Below, piece by piece: positions 19,733 through 29,856 of a stretch of 64,000 nt of DNA. The notes beneath the pieces are model-generated. The model saw only the letters and a program-made list of their open reading frames with translations. It made no database searches and had not been told where the DNA came from. This stretch comes from Streptococcus thalassemiae. GTDB taxonomy: Bacteria; Bacillota; Bacilli; Lactobacillales; Streptococcaceae. The first letter of the stretch is position 1, and each line of letters opens with the position of its first letter. The stretch is taken from positions 164,001-228,000 of the forward strand of contig NZ_CAHJXN010000001.1 in NCBI RefSeq assembly GCF_903645285.1, given 5' to 3'. Position numbers and translations under genes: made by a program.

Positions 19733-20556
19733 CAGCCCCTCCTTTGACAGTTTGGACAAAAGTGAGTTCCTCGTCCACCTAGTTGGATTTTCTCAATAAT
19801 GGTGCCACAACGTGAACATTCTTGACCAGCCTTGTCATAGACTTGATGAAAATCCTGCATGGTTCCATCTTCCCCAAAGGCATTGGTATAGGTCCGAATG
19901 GTGGAACCACCTTTTTCAACAGCCTGTCCCAAAACAGCAATGGTCTGGTCATGAATAGCTGTCGCTTCTTCTACTGTTAAAGTCTGGGAAGATCTAGCCG
20001 GATGAACCTGAGCTCGCCAGAGAACCTCATCCACATAGATATTGCCAAGTCCAGCTACCAAAGTCTGGTCTAGGAGATGGGATTTGATAGGCTTTTTAGA
20101 TTTAGTTAGAGCAGCTTGAAAGACCTGCACATCAAAGTCTTGCTCGCTTGGTTCGGGACCTAGTTTTTTAGAAATAAAGTAGGCATCCAAAAGGTCAGGA
20201 GCCAAGAGTTCCATAGTACCAAACTTGCGAACATCCTCATAAACAAGCGTGCCACCATCTTCAAACTGAAAGAAAACATGGGCATGCTTGCGTTCAGGAA
20301 CCTGGTCCGGATAGTAAAAATACTTGCCCTCCATCCGCAGATGGGAAATCAAGACCGTGTCTGTCAAGTAAAAAAGCAAATATTTGCCCCGACGTCCCAT
20401 TGACTCAATAATCTGACCAGACACTTCCTTTCGAAACTCGTCCAAATCCGTCTTAATCATCTTGGGATAACGAATTTCTACACTCGAAATCTTCTTACCC
20501 ACAATCAATTTTTCTAGGCCACGTCGAACGGTTTCAACCTCAGGTAATTCAGGCAT
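19732..20556 (-). CDS. mutM: Formamidopyrimidine-DNA glycosylase
   Basis: The start at 20556 produces the invariant [14 protein letters not shown]; the catalytic proline becomes residue 2 after removal of Met, and Glu follows. The 274-residue protein also has the [20 protein letters not shown] segment (helix-two-turn-helix region) and a C-terminal zinc finger with CSRCG and CPNCQ. It excises oxidised purines such as 8-oxoguanine. The upstream extension to 20598 would bury the catalytic residue and is rejected. Confidence 0.97.
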   Translation of the reverse strand: MPELPEVETVRRGLEKLIVGKKISSVEIRYPKMIKTDLDEFRKEVSGQIIESMGRRGKYLLFYLTDTVLISHLRMEGKYFYYPDQVPERKHAHVFFQFEDGGTLVYEDVRKFGTMELLAPDLLDAYFISKKLGPEPSEQDFDVQVFQAALTKSKKPIKSHLLDQTLVAGLGNIYVDEVLWRAQVHPARSSQTLTVEEATAIHDQTIAVLGQAVEKGGSTIRTYTNAFGEDGTMQDFHQVYDKAGQECSRCGTIIEKIQLGGRGTHFCPNCQRRG

Positions 20557-20604
20557 AAGTCCTCCTTCTGTAAAAACAAGAAGCAGGCATGAGCCCACCT
20601 CTAC

Positions 20605-21504
20605 TTAGTATTCTTTTTCATTATAGCCAAAGTCAGCCAAATCTAGCTTTTTATCGCGCCAGTTTTTCTTGACCTTGACCCAGGTTTCTAGGAAGACCTT
20701 GTCTCCTAGCATGAGTTCGATATCACGACGGGCCATGCTACCAATTTTCTTAAGCATAGCGCCACCTTTACCGATGATAATCCCTTTTTGGCTATCGCGC
20801 TCGACCATGATGGTTGCACGGATATGCACCTTGTCTGTCTCTTCATCTCGTTTCATAGAATCCACTACTACTGCAACAGAATGCGGAATCTCTTCACGAG
20901 TTAGGTGCAAGACTTTCTCGCGAACCATTTCTGATACCAAGAAACGTTCTGGATGGTCTGTAATTTGATCAGACGGGAAATACTGGAAACCTTCGTCCAA
21001 ATTTTCACTCAAAATATCCACTAGACGAGACACGTTATTGCCCTGAAGAGCTGAGATTGGGACAATTTCCTTAAAGTCCATTTGGTTACGGAAATCATCA
21101 ATCTGAGACAAAAGCTGGTCTGGGTGAACCTTATCGATCTTGTTCACAACCAAAATCACAGGAACCTTGGCAGCCTTGAGGCGTTCGATAATCATATCGT
21201 CCCCTTTGCCACGCGCTTCATCAGCAGGCACCATGAATAGGACAGTATCCACTTCACGAAGGGTACTGTAGGCAGACTCAACCATGAAATCTCCAAGGGC
21301 TGTTTTAGGCTTGTGAATCCCTGGTGTGTCGATAAAGACAATTTGTTCCTTATCAGTCGTGTAAATTCCCATGATTTTATTGCGCGTTGTCTGCGCCTTG
21401 TCACTCATGATGGCAATCTTTTGCCCCATGACGTGGTTTAAAAAAGTTGACTTCCCAACATTAGGGCGTCCTAAAATGGCTACAAAGCCTGATTTAAAAG
21501 TCAT
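20605..21504 (-). CDS. era: GTPase Era
   Basis: The 299-residue protein has the G1 loop [12 protein letters not shown] (about 12-23), the DTPG G3 motif and NKID G4 motif, and a C-terminal KH domain with [15 protein letters not shown]. Era binds 16S rRNA near its 3' end and helps 30S subunit assembly. It lies 16 bases downstream of dgkA in the conserved ybeY-dgkA-era block. Confidence 0.97.
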   Translation of the reverse strand: MTFKSGFVAILGRPNVGKSTFLNHVMGQKIAIMSDKAQTTRNKIMGIYTTDKEQIVFIDTPGIHKPKTALGDFMVESAYSTLREVDTVLFMVPADEARGKGDDMIIERLKAAKVPVILVVNKIDKVHPDQLLSQIDDFRNQMDFKEIVPISALQGNNVSRLVDILSENLDEGFQYFPSDQITDHPERFLVSEMVREKVLHLTREEIPHSVAVVVDSMKRDEETDKVHIRATIMVERDSQKGIIIGKGGAMLKKIGSMARRDIELMLGDKVFLETWVKVKKNWRDKKLDLADFGYNEKEY

Positions 21505-21520
21505 AATTTCCTCTTACTGT

Positions 21521-21916
21521 TTAAAATAATAAATCCCAGATCCGTGGGAGAAAAATCAATGCGCCTGTTAAGGCTGCGAAAAGAGAGACCACTAATACCG
21601 CGCCAGCCGCCATATCCTTGGCATTTTTAGCCAGCATGGAAAAGTGATAGTGACTGGCCAAATCTACCACATTTTCGATAGCAGAATTGATAATTTCAAA
21701 GGCTACTACCAAGAAAATGCTCAATAGGAGAAAGAGCCATTCGATTCGTGACACCTGAAAAACAAAACCTGCAAGAATGACTACAAGAGCCGTTACTGCA
21801 TGTTTTCGCATATTGCGTTCTTCCTTGATAGCAGTAAAAATTCCTGTGAGAGCAAATTCTAAACTGGATATCAGGTCACGATTTTTCCATTTTCGTTTAT
21901 TGTCTTGTGAGTCCAT
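21521..21916 (-). CDS. dgkA: Undecaprenol kinase (DgkA family)
   Basis: The 131-residue protein has three membrane helices and the family signature [16 protein letters not shown] (about 73-88). In Gram-positive bacteria this family phosphorylates undecaprenol, recycling the lipid carrier of wall synthesis, rather than diacylglycerol. It overlaps the end of ybeY by 20 bases and leads directly into era. Confidence 0.92.
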   Translation of the reverse strand: MDSQDNKRKWKNRDLISSLEFALTGIFTAIKEERNMRKHAVTALVVILAGFVFQVSRIEWLFLLLSIFLVVAFEIINSAIENVVDLASHYHFSMLAKNAKDMAAGAVLVVSLFAALTGALIFLPRIWDLLF

Positions 21917-22394
21917 AGGCTGTCAAAATTTCTTCTTGTAAACCGAACATCTCTGCTTCTTCTTCCGGAGTGTAGTGATCATAGCCGTTGATATGTAAAA
22001 AGCCGTGTACTGCCAAGAAGCCCATCTCACGCTCAAAGCTGTGACCGTATTCCTCGGCTTGCTCATGAGCCTTATCAATAGAGATGAACAGTTCCCCAAT
22101 ATAGGCATCAAACTCAGACATCATCTCTGCCAATTCCGGATTTTCAAGCAAATCTTCCTCATCAAAGGCAATTTCCAACTCTGGTTTATACTCAAGGCTG
22201 ATAACATCTGTCGGACGGTCGGTGTCACGGTACTCTAGATTGAGTTCATGGCTACGCTCGTTGGTCACAAAAGTGACTGCCATTTCCTTGTCTTCTTTTC
22301 CTAATTTTTGGGCTGCAAATTCCAAAATTTCTTGGGTTTGTTGCAACATTTCTTTTGAAACTTGACCAGTTTCATCTACCATTTCAATATACAT
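21897..22394 (-). CDS. ybeY: Endoribonuclease YbeY
   Basis: The 165-residue protein carries the metal-binding signature [11 protein letters not shown] (H-x3-H-x5-H) at about 130-140, preceded by the [10 protein letters not shown] substrate-cleft region. YbeY acts in 16S rRNA 3'-end maturation and ribosome quality control and is found with Era in many genomes. It is the first gene of the ybeY-dgkA-era-mutM-coaE-pmrA-rpmG run and is divergent from pavA. Confidence 0.95.
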   Translation of the reverse strand: MYIEMVDETGQVSKEMLQQTQEILEFAAQKLGKEDKEMAVTFVTNERSHELNLEYRDTDRPTDVISLEYKPELEIAFDEEDLLENPELAEMMSEFDAYIGELFISIDKAHEQAEEYGHSFEREMGFLAVHGFLHINGYDHYTPEEEAEMFGLQEEILTAYGLTRQ

Positions 22395-22498
22395 GTGCTT
22401 CTCGTTTCTCTTTACTTGGCTTTATTATACCACATTTCCATGATTTTATTCTACCTTTTTGATATAATACTATGGAATACTATCACAAGGAGAGAACG

Positions 22499-24154
22499 AT
22501 GTCATTTGACGGATTTTTTTTACACCACATGGTTGAGGAATTGCGAAGAGAGTTAGTGAATGGTCGCATTCAGAAAATCAATCAGCCTTTTGAACAAGAA
22601 TTAGTCTTGCAAATCCGTAGCAATCGCCAAAGTCATCGCCTGCTCCTTTCTGCCCATCCAGTTTTTGGACGCATTCAGCTGACCCAAACAACTTTTGAAA
22701 ACCCAGCCCAGCCTTCTACCTTTATCATGGTTTTGAGAAAATATTTGCAGGGTGCCCTGATTGAGTCGATCGAGCAAGTGGAAAATGACCGTATTGTGGA
22801 AATGACAGTTTCCAATAAAAACGAGATTGGAGACCATATACAGGCTACCTTGATTATCGAAATTATGGGGAAACACAGTAATATTCTACTGGTTGATAAA
22901 AGCAGCCACAAAATCCTCGAAGTCATTAAACACGTCGGTTTTTCACAAAATAGCTACCGCACCTTGCTGCCTGGGTCTACCTATATCGCTCCGCCAAGCA
23001 CGGAATCTCTCAATCCTTTCACTGTCAAGGACGAGAAACTCTTTGAAATCCTGCAAACACAGGAAACGACAGCTAAAAATCTTCAAAATCTCTTTCAAGG
23101 TCTAGGACGCGACACGGCAAATGAATTGGAAAACATTCTGGTTAGTGATAAACTTTCCACTTTCCGTAACTTTTTCAGTCAAGAAACCAAGCCTTGCTTG
23201 ACAGAGACTTCTTTCAGTCCAATTCCTTTTGCAAATCAAGTGGGAGAGCCTTTTACCAGTCTTTCTGATTTGCTGGACACCTACTATAAGGATAAGGCTG
23301 AACGCGACCGGGTAAAACAGCAAGCCAGTGAACTCATTCGTCGTGTTGAAAATGAACTTCAAAAAAATCGCCATAAGCTGAAAAAACAAGAAAAAGAGTT
23401 ACTGGCGACAGACAATGCTGAAGAATTTCGCCAAAAAGGAGAATTGCTGACAACTTTCCTCCACCAAGTGCCTAACGACCAAGACCAGGTTATCCTAGAC
23501 AACTACTACACTAACCAACCGATTACGATTGCGCTTAATAAGGCCTTGACTCCCAACCAGAATGCCCAACGCTATTTCAAACGCTATCAGAAACTCAAAG
23601 AAGCTGTCAAATACTTGACTGATCTGATTGAAGAAACCAAGGTAACCATTCTCTATCTGGAAAGTGTCGAGACCGTCCTCAACCAAGCTGGACTAGAAGA
23701 AATCGCTGAAATCCGTGAAGAATTGATTCAAACAGGTTTTATCCGCAGAAGACAGAGAGAAAAAATTCAGAAACGTAAAAAACCAGAACAGTATCTAGCA
23801 AGCGATGGCAAAACCATCATCTATGTCGGCCGCAATAACCTGCAAAATGAGGAACTAACCTTTAAAATGGCACGCAAGGAGGAACTTTGGTTCCATGCCA
23901 AGGACATTCCTGGAAGCCACGTTGTCATCTCAGGCAATCTTGACCCATCTGATGAAGTCAAGACAGACGCAGCAGAGCTGGCCGCCTACTTCTCTCAAGG
24001 ACGCCTGTCAAATCTGGTGCAGGTAGATATGATTGAAGTCAAGAAACTCAATAAACCAACTGGTGGAAAACCAGGCTTTGTCACTTACACAGGACAAAAG
24101 ACCCTCCGTGTAACACCTGACCCAGAAAAAATCGCATCCATGAAAAAATCCTGA
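22499..24154 (+). CDS. pavA: PavA, fibronectin-binding NFACT-family protein (RqcH homologue)
   Basis: From the ATG at 22499, behind GGAGAG, the protein has 551 residues, matching PavA. It has no signal peptide or LPxTG anchor. The NFACT-N domain begins SFDGFFLHHMVEELRREL, a long coiled coil lies at about 270-420 (RVKQQASELIRRVENELQK), and the C-terminal NFACT-R domain carries LWFHAKDIPGSHVVIS. PavA is reported on the pneumococcal surface as a fibronectin binder; the family member RqcH also adds alanine tails on stalled ribosomes, so a cytoplasmic role is likely too. It converges on lytB. Confidence 0.95.
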   Translation: MSFDGFFLHHMVEELRRELVNGRIQKINQPFEQELVLQIRSNRQSHRLLLSAHPVFGRIQLTQTTFENPAQPSTFIMVLRKYLQGALIESIEQVENDRIVEMTVSNKNEIGDHIQATLIIEIMGKHSNILLVDKSSHKILEVIKHVGFSQNSYRTLLPGSTYIAPPSTESLNPFTVKDEKLFEILQTQETTAKNLQNLFQGLGRDTANELENILVSDKLSTFRNFFSQETKPCLTETSFSPIPFANQVGEPFTSLSDLLDTYYKDKAERDRVKQQASELIRRVENELQKNRHKLKKQEKELLATDNAEEFRQKGELLTTFLHQVPNDQDQVILDNYYTNQPITIALNKALTPNQNAQRYFKRYQKLKEAVKYLTDLIEETKVTILYLESVETVLNQAGLEEIAEIREELIQTGFIRRRQREKIQKRKKPEQYLASDGKTIIYVGRNNLQNEELTFKMARKEELWFHAKDIPGSHVVISGNLDPSDEVKTDAAELAAYFSQGRLSNLVQVDMIEVKKLNKPTGGKPGFVTYTGQKTLRVTPDPEKIASMKKS

Positions 24155-24177
24155 TTCGACTTGAAATCAGGATTTTT
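24143..24177. terminator. Terminator at the end of pavA
   Basis: AAAAAATCCTGATT and AATCAGGATTTTT form a long stem with a short loop; the stop codon of pavA is inside the first arm. It can act on both strands. Confidence 0.7.
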
Positions 24178-24180
24178 AGC

Positions 24181-24200
24181 TTATACTCTTCGAAAATCAT
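24181..24200. repeat. Truncated BOX end
   Basis: Only the terminal boxC signature (TTATACTCTTCGAAAATC) is left between the pavA terminator and the lytB stop; the rest of the element is absent. Confidence 0.55.
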
Positions 24201-24214
24201 ATCCAATTATAGGA

Positions 24215-25927
24215 CTAATCTTTGCCACCTAGTTTTTCATTGATTTTCATCATCACACTAGCAATTTTCTCGCCCCAATAAGGGTCTGAAGCATATTCCA
24301 CATTCATACCAGATGCCTTGTTTCCAAGGAAAATTCTGCCCCTATCGATATAATTTTCCTTAATCCACTTGCTTGCACCTAAAATTCCCTTATCCACATC
24401 ATCAAATGTCTTGGCAGAAAGGTAAGGGGTCGTATCATAGGCTGTAATTCCAAAGAAATTATTCTTATCTTTGGCAATCTTACTTCGTCCCCAGTCACTT
24501 TCTAAGGCACTATGGGCAAGGAGGTAAAGGGCATTGATATGGTAATGTTCTTCGGCTTCCTTAAAAGTAGCTCCCTTGTTTTCCAAGAGACTATTGTCAA
24601 TATTTAACAGACTAAATACCTTATCCAAGTCTTCAGCACTGTAGTTTGTAGCCTCTGTCAAATCTTTGAAAAGGAAGGGATTCTCAAGCTTAAAACCATC
24701 AAAATGCAGCCCATCTGCCGAATAATATTTCTTGCCTACTTCCATATCAGAAAGATGAGAAGCTACTGGGATACTAGCATTCTGAGCCACATAGTGATAA
24801 AAACGGTGGCCATCACTCTCATAATAAGGGATAAAGTCCTTACTAGCATCTAGTGCTTGTAAATCTTCTGTTTTCATATAGCCTGACAAACCAGAAACAG
24901 TAATAGCTAGGCGCTTGTCATCGCTTTTTCTATCCTTATCTAGCCAGACAACACTACCTTGTGATATATAGGAGAGCTTTTCACCATCTGCATTATAAAC
25001 ATTGGCTGTGACAGGCACTACTTGATAGTAAGCAGCATTTTCATTTGTAGCTTTTCCTCCAAGCCATTTACCATCACTTCCAAGCTGATAATCATCTACT
25101 GTCTCATTTTTCGCCATGTAGCCACCGGATTTGAAGTAGTACCAGGCTTGATTTTTAGAATCGTATAACCATTCTTTATCAGCCATTTTTCCATCAGATT
25201 TTATATAAAACCAAGATTCCTTATCCCAAATCCATTCATTGGCTGCCATATAGCCACCGGATTTGAAATAATAATAGTGACCATTTTCGAAAATCCATTC
25301 TTTATCAGCATGATTTCCATTTGCTTTGATGTAAAACCAAGATTGGTATTGTTTGTCAAAAAGCCAACCTTGCTGTACTTTGGCACCACTAGCATTCACA
25401 TAAGCCTGCTCAATCCACTGACTTGTCAGTAAATAACCACCGGATTTGAAATAATAGTCCTTCCCTTTAATTTGGAGCCATTCTTTCTCTGCGTACTGGC
25501 CATCTGCTTTGATATAAAACCAAGCATCATATTGAGAATCATAGACCCAGTCTTCTATTACCTTGGCACCTGTAGCACCGACATAGGAAGCTCCTACCCA
25601 AGCATTTCTTTTCATCTTTCCATTTTGGTCAAAATAATAGAAGGCTCCCTTATCTTCTACCCATTCTGATTTTGCCATATAGCCACCAGATTTGAGATAA
25701 AAATAGTCGTCACCTTGTTTCAGCCATTCATTTTCAGCATAGTTGGCATCTGCTTTTATATAAAACCAAGATTGATAGTGAGCATCAAAAACCCATTCAT
25801 TCGCTGCTTGACTGCCGTCTGCTTTCAGGTATTGTTTTCCTTGCCAAGTACCATCACTGGCCATTACAGCCTCTGGACTAGCTAAGAAAAATAGCAGGGC
25901 TAAAAAAATAAATCTTACTTTCTTCAT
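24215..25927 (-). CDS. lytB: LytB, choline-binding endo-beta-N-acetylglucosaminidase
   Basis: From the ATG at 25927 the protein has 570 residues. It begins with a signal peptide (MKKVRFIFLALLFFLASPEA) and then about a dozen choline-binding repeats of the WFYIKADG / YYFKSGGYM type. A region with an SH3b-like stretch follows, then a GH73 glucosaminidase domain with ALESDWGRSKIA (catalytic Glu) and NNFFGITAYD. LytB separates daughter cells after division. Well-known pneumococcal LytB proteins have more repeats (roughly 650 to 700 residues), so this allele is short in the wall-binding part. The gene ends next to a truncated BOX. Confidence 0.93.
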   Translation of the reverse strand: MKKVRFIFLALLFFLASPEAVMASDGTWQGKQYLKADGSQAANEWVFDAHYQSWFYIKADANYAENEWLKQGDDYFYLKSGGYMAKSEWVEDKGAFYYFDQNGKMKRNAWVGASYVGATGAKVIEDWVYDSQYDAWFYIKADGQYAEKEWLQIKGKDYYFKSGGYLLTSQWIEQAYVNASGAKVQQGWLFDKQYQSWFYIKANGNHADKEWIFENGHYYYFKSGGYMAANEWIWDKESWFYIKSDGKMADKEWLYDSKNQAWYYFKSGGYMAKNETVDDYQLGSDGKWLGGKATNENAAYYQVVPVTANVYNADGEKLSYISQGSVVWLDKDRKSDDKRLAITVSGLSGYMKTEDLQALDASKDFIPYYESDGHRFYHYVAQNASIPVASHLSDMEVGKKYYSADGLHFDGFKLENPFLFKDLTEATNYSAEDLDKVFSLLNIDNSLLENKGATFKEAEEHYHINALYLLAHSALESDWGRSKIAKDKNNFFGITAYDTTPYLSAKTFDDVDKGILGASKWIKENYIDRGRIFLGNKASGMNVEYASDPYWGEKIASVMMKINEKLGGKD

Positions 25928-26025
25928 TAACCTTCTTCCTCTGTTCTTATTTATTTTATTGTACCAAAATTCTCCTAAATTCATATTACAAACTAATAAA
26001 AAATCAAGAACAGATTGATTGCAGT

Positions 26026-27775
<1,750 letters not shown>

Positions 27776-27810
27776 GACTTTTCCTCCTTAAATTTTAAGG
27801 GAACCAGACA

Positions 27811-27954
27811 AAGAAAAGACCTTGCTAGTGCAAGGCCTCAGTTAAAATCGTACAACACAAGAGAGCACACTCAAAAAGTCTCCTCTAGAAAATTGCACTA
27901 TTCTTTTATCTGACACCTTGTGAGTCTCTCTGGACTCCCCTTAAAGGTTAAATT
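27811..27954 (-). promoter_or_regulatory. PyrR-type transcription attenuator in front of pyrK-pyrD
   Basis: The transcript reads AGTCCAGAGAGACTCACAAG (27920-27939), a close match to the PyrR-binding loop TCCAGAGAGGCT found in pyrimidine operons of Gram-positive bacteria. Further on, CCTTGC-ACTA-GCAAGG followed by TCTTTTCTTT (27811-27838) forms an intrinsic terminator. UMP-bound PyrR would stabilise the first loop and favour termination, linking pyrK-pyrD expression to pyrimidine supply. Confidence 0.85.
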
Positions 27955-27960
27955 TTTATT

Positions 27961-27989
27961 AGTATACTCTTTCAGCTAAAAAAAGTCAA
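27961..27989 (-). promoter_or_regulatory. Predicted promoter of pyrK-pyrD
   Basis: TTGACT (27984-27989) and TATACT (27961-27966) are separated by 17 bases on the minus strand, directly upstream of the PyrR-type leader. Confidence 0.7.
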
Positions 27990-28023
27990 GTAGAAAACGA
28001 ACATTCTACTTGACTTCACGTGA

Positions 28024-28404
28024 TTATTTTTCACGAATGACTTCGACCTTATATCCATCAGGGTCTTTGACAAAGTAATAGTTAGGCGTAGTTCCTGGTA
28101 GACCATTTGGCTCAGTCACTTCATAGCCTTTGGCACTATGCTCTTGATGAAGCGCCTCAAGATCAGGTGTACTGAGGGCGATATGGGCAAATCCATCTCC
28201 AACCACATAAGGACCGTGATCGTAGTTATAAGTCAATTCCAACTCATAGTCGTCACCCTCAAGACCTAGATAGACAATCGTGAAGGCATGATCTGGAAAA
28301 TCTCTGCGACGCAATTCTTTAAAACCAAAAGCATCTTGATAAAATGCGATTGATTTTTCAAGGTTTTCTACTCGCAAGCAAGTGTGTAGCATTTTTGAAG
28401 CCAT
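28024..28404 (-). CDS. gloA: Lactoylglutathione lyase (glyoxalase I) family protein
   Basis: The 126-residue protein is one VOC fold. It starts MASKMLHTCLRVENLEKSI with the first metal ligand His at 7, contains AHIALSTPDLEAL with the second His, and ends YKVEVIREK with the family's last Glu. Glyoxalase I converts the methylglyoxal-thiol adduct to a lactoyl thioester, protecting the cell from a by-product of glycolysis. It lies after the rplT terminator. Confidence 0.88.
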   Translation of the reverse strand: MASKMLHTCLRVENLEKSIAFYQDAFGFKELRRRDFPDHAFTIVYLGLEGDDYELELTYNYDHGPYVVGDGFAHIALSTPDLEALHQEHSAKGYEVTEPNGLPGTTPNYYFVKDPDGYKVEVIREK

Positions 28405-28423
28405 ATTTTTCTCCTTTATTTTT

Positions 28424-28454
28424 AAAAAGACTGGGACAATCCTGTTCCAGTCTT
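28424..28454 (-). terminator. Terminator of infC-rpmI-rplT
   Basis: Minus strand AAGACTGGAAC and GTCCCAGTCTTTTT form a long stem just after the rplT stop, followed by a U-run. Confidence 0.75.
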
Positions 28455-28462
28455 ATCTGTTA

Positions 28463-28822
28463 TTATTTACCAAGTTTTGCTTTAGCTGCATCTGCAAGAG
28501 CTGTGAAAGCTGCTGCATCGTTAACAGCTAAGTCAGCAAGCATTTTACGGTTAACTTCGATTTCAGCCAATTTCAAACCATGCATCAATTGTGAGTATGA
28601 AAGTCCGTTCATACGAGCTGCCGCGTTGATACGAGTGATCCACAATTTGCGGAAGTCACGTTTTTTCTGACGACGGTCACGGTATGCATAGTAGTAAGAG
28701 TTCATTACTTGTTCTTTTGCAGTACGGAACAAGATGTGTTTAGCTCCATAGTAACCTTTTGCTAATTTAAGAATACGTTTACGACGTTTGCGTGATACAA
28801 CGCCACCTTTAACACGTGCCAT
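28463..28822 (-). CDS. rplT: 50S ribosomal protein L20
   Basis: The 119-residue basic protein begins [21 protein letters not shown], contains [39 protein letters not shown] in the extended helix, and is full length. It binds 23S rRNA early in 50S assembly and in Firmicutes also represses its own operon by binding the leader. It is the last gene of the infC operon. Confidence 0.98.
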   Translation of the reverse strand: MARVKGGVVSRKRRKRILKLAKGYYGAKHILFRTAKEQVMNSYYYAYRDRRQKKRDFRKLWITRINAAARMNGLSYSQLMHGLKLAEIEVNRKMLADLAVNDAAAFTALADAAKAKLGK

Positions 28823-28873
28823 GTTTTATTTCCTCCAAATATTTCCTAGAATTGTTTACTTACTGTTAGGCTA

Positions 28874-29074
28874 TTATTTCAAGCGAGTAAGCATTGCTTT
28901 GATACGTTTGTAATCTCCTGAATGCACCATAGATGCTTTACGAAGATGACGACGTTGTTTTTTAGTTTTTCCGTGGAAACGGTGAGAAGTGTAAGCACGG
29001 AAACGTTTAAGTCCACCAGAACCTGTACGTTTGAAACGTTTAGCTGATGCGCGGTGTGTTTTTTGTTTTGGCAT
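28874..29074 (-). CDS. rpmI: 50S ribosomal protein L35
   Basis: The 66-residue protein matches L35 fully: [20 protein letters not shown] at the start and [20 protein letters not shown] towards the end. It lies between infC and rplT as in most bacteria. Confidence 0.98.
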   Translation of the reverse strand: MPKQKTHRASAKRFKRTGSGGLKRFRAYTSHRFHGKTKKQRRHLRKASMVHSGDYKRIKAMLTRLK

Positions 29075-29106
29075 GATTTTTTCTCCTTTATTTAACTTTC
29101 TGACAA

Positions 29107-29628
29107 TTATTTTTTGTCAGTCGCTGGCGCCAATTGCATGAACATTTGACGTCCATCCATTTTAGCACGTTGTTCGATGATGGCAATATCTTGAGTTGCT
29201 TCAGCAAACTCGGCTAAAACTTTTGCACCAATCTCTTTATGGGTAATCATACGACCCTTAAAGCGAATAGATACCTTAACTTTATTTCCTTTTTCAAGGA
29301 ACTTACGTGCATTACGAAGTTTTGTATCAAAGTCACCCTTGTCAATCGTTGGACTTAGACGAACTTCTTTCACAGTAACAACGCTTTGTTTTTTACGTTG
29401 TTCTTTTTGCTTCTTCTGGTACTCAAATTTGAACTTACCGTAGTCCATAATTTTTGCAACAGGCGGTTTGGCTTGGGGTTGAATCAATACTAGGTCAACA
29501 TTAGCGTTATCAGCCAAAGCTTGCGCTTCACTGAGTGGCTTGATCCCTAGCTGTTCTCCTTCAAGACCAATCAAGCGAACTTCACGTACACGAATCTCAT
29601 CATTGATGAATAAGTCTTGCTTTGCTAT
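29107..29628 (-). CDS. infC: Translation initiation factor IF-3, probable AUA start
   Basis: The IF-3 sequence is unmistakable, from [17 protein letters not shown] to the C-terminal domain with [14 protein letters not shown]. No ATG fits the family's N-terminus. The best start is ATA at 29628, with GAGGTG six bases upstream, giving 173 residues beginning (M)[10 protein letters not shown]. The alternative TTG at 29664 gives 185 residues, but it lies in the U-tract of the leader terminator and has no ribosome site. Rare start codons are known in infC of other bacteria, where IF-3 discriminates against them and so limits its own synthesis. Confidence 0.9.
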
Positions 29629-29830
29629 GGTTTTCACCTCTTTTGTTTTATTAGAGAAAAACAATAGCGGACTCGTAAATATACAAGCCCGCACGTTATG
29701 ATAGCGTTTCTTAGAAACTTTTCATCCGTAGGGCCAGGCAACTTAATGTCACAAGGCGAGAAGCTCTCACTTCTGCTTTTCTCAACTTTTATATGATACC
29801 AAGTTTTCTAGCTCTTGTCAAGATAAAAAG
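29629..29830 (-). promoter_or_regulatory. infC-rpmI-rplT leader (L20-type) with intrinsic terminator
   Basis: An 11-bp stem, GCGGGCTTGTA and TACGAGTCCGC with G-U pairs around a four-base loop (29667-29692), is followed on the minus strand by TATTGTTTTTC. It ends about 27 bases before the GAGGTG of infC, so read-through decides expression. Other paired stretches lie upstream (for example AGCTTCTCGCCTTGTGAC at 29746-29763 within the leader). This agrees with the known L20-controlled leader of Firmicutes. Confidence 0.75.
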
Positions 29831-29856
29831 TTATTTTTTTGAAAAGTTTCTGCTCA

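Noticed and set aside
29629..29694. Longer IF-3 starting at TTG 29664 or further upstream
   Set aside because: The codon lies in the U-tract of an intrinsic terminator and has no ribosome site; ATA at 29628 fits the family start and a good site.
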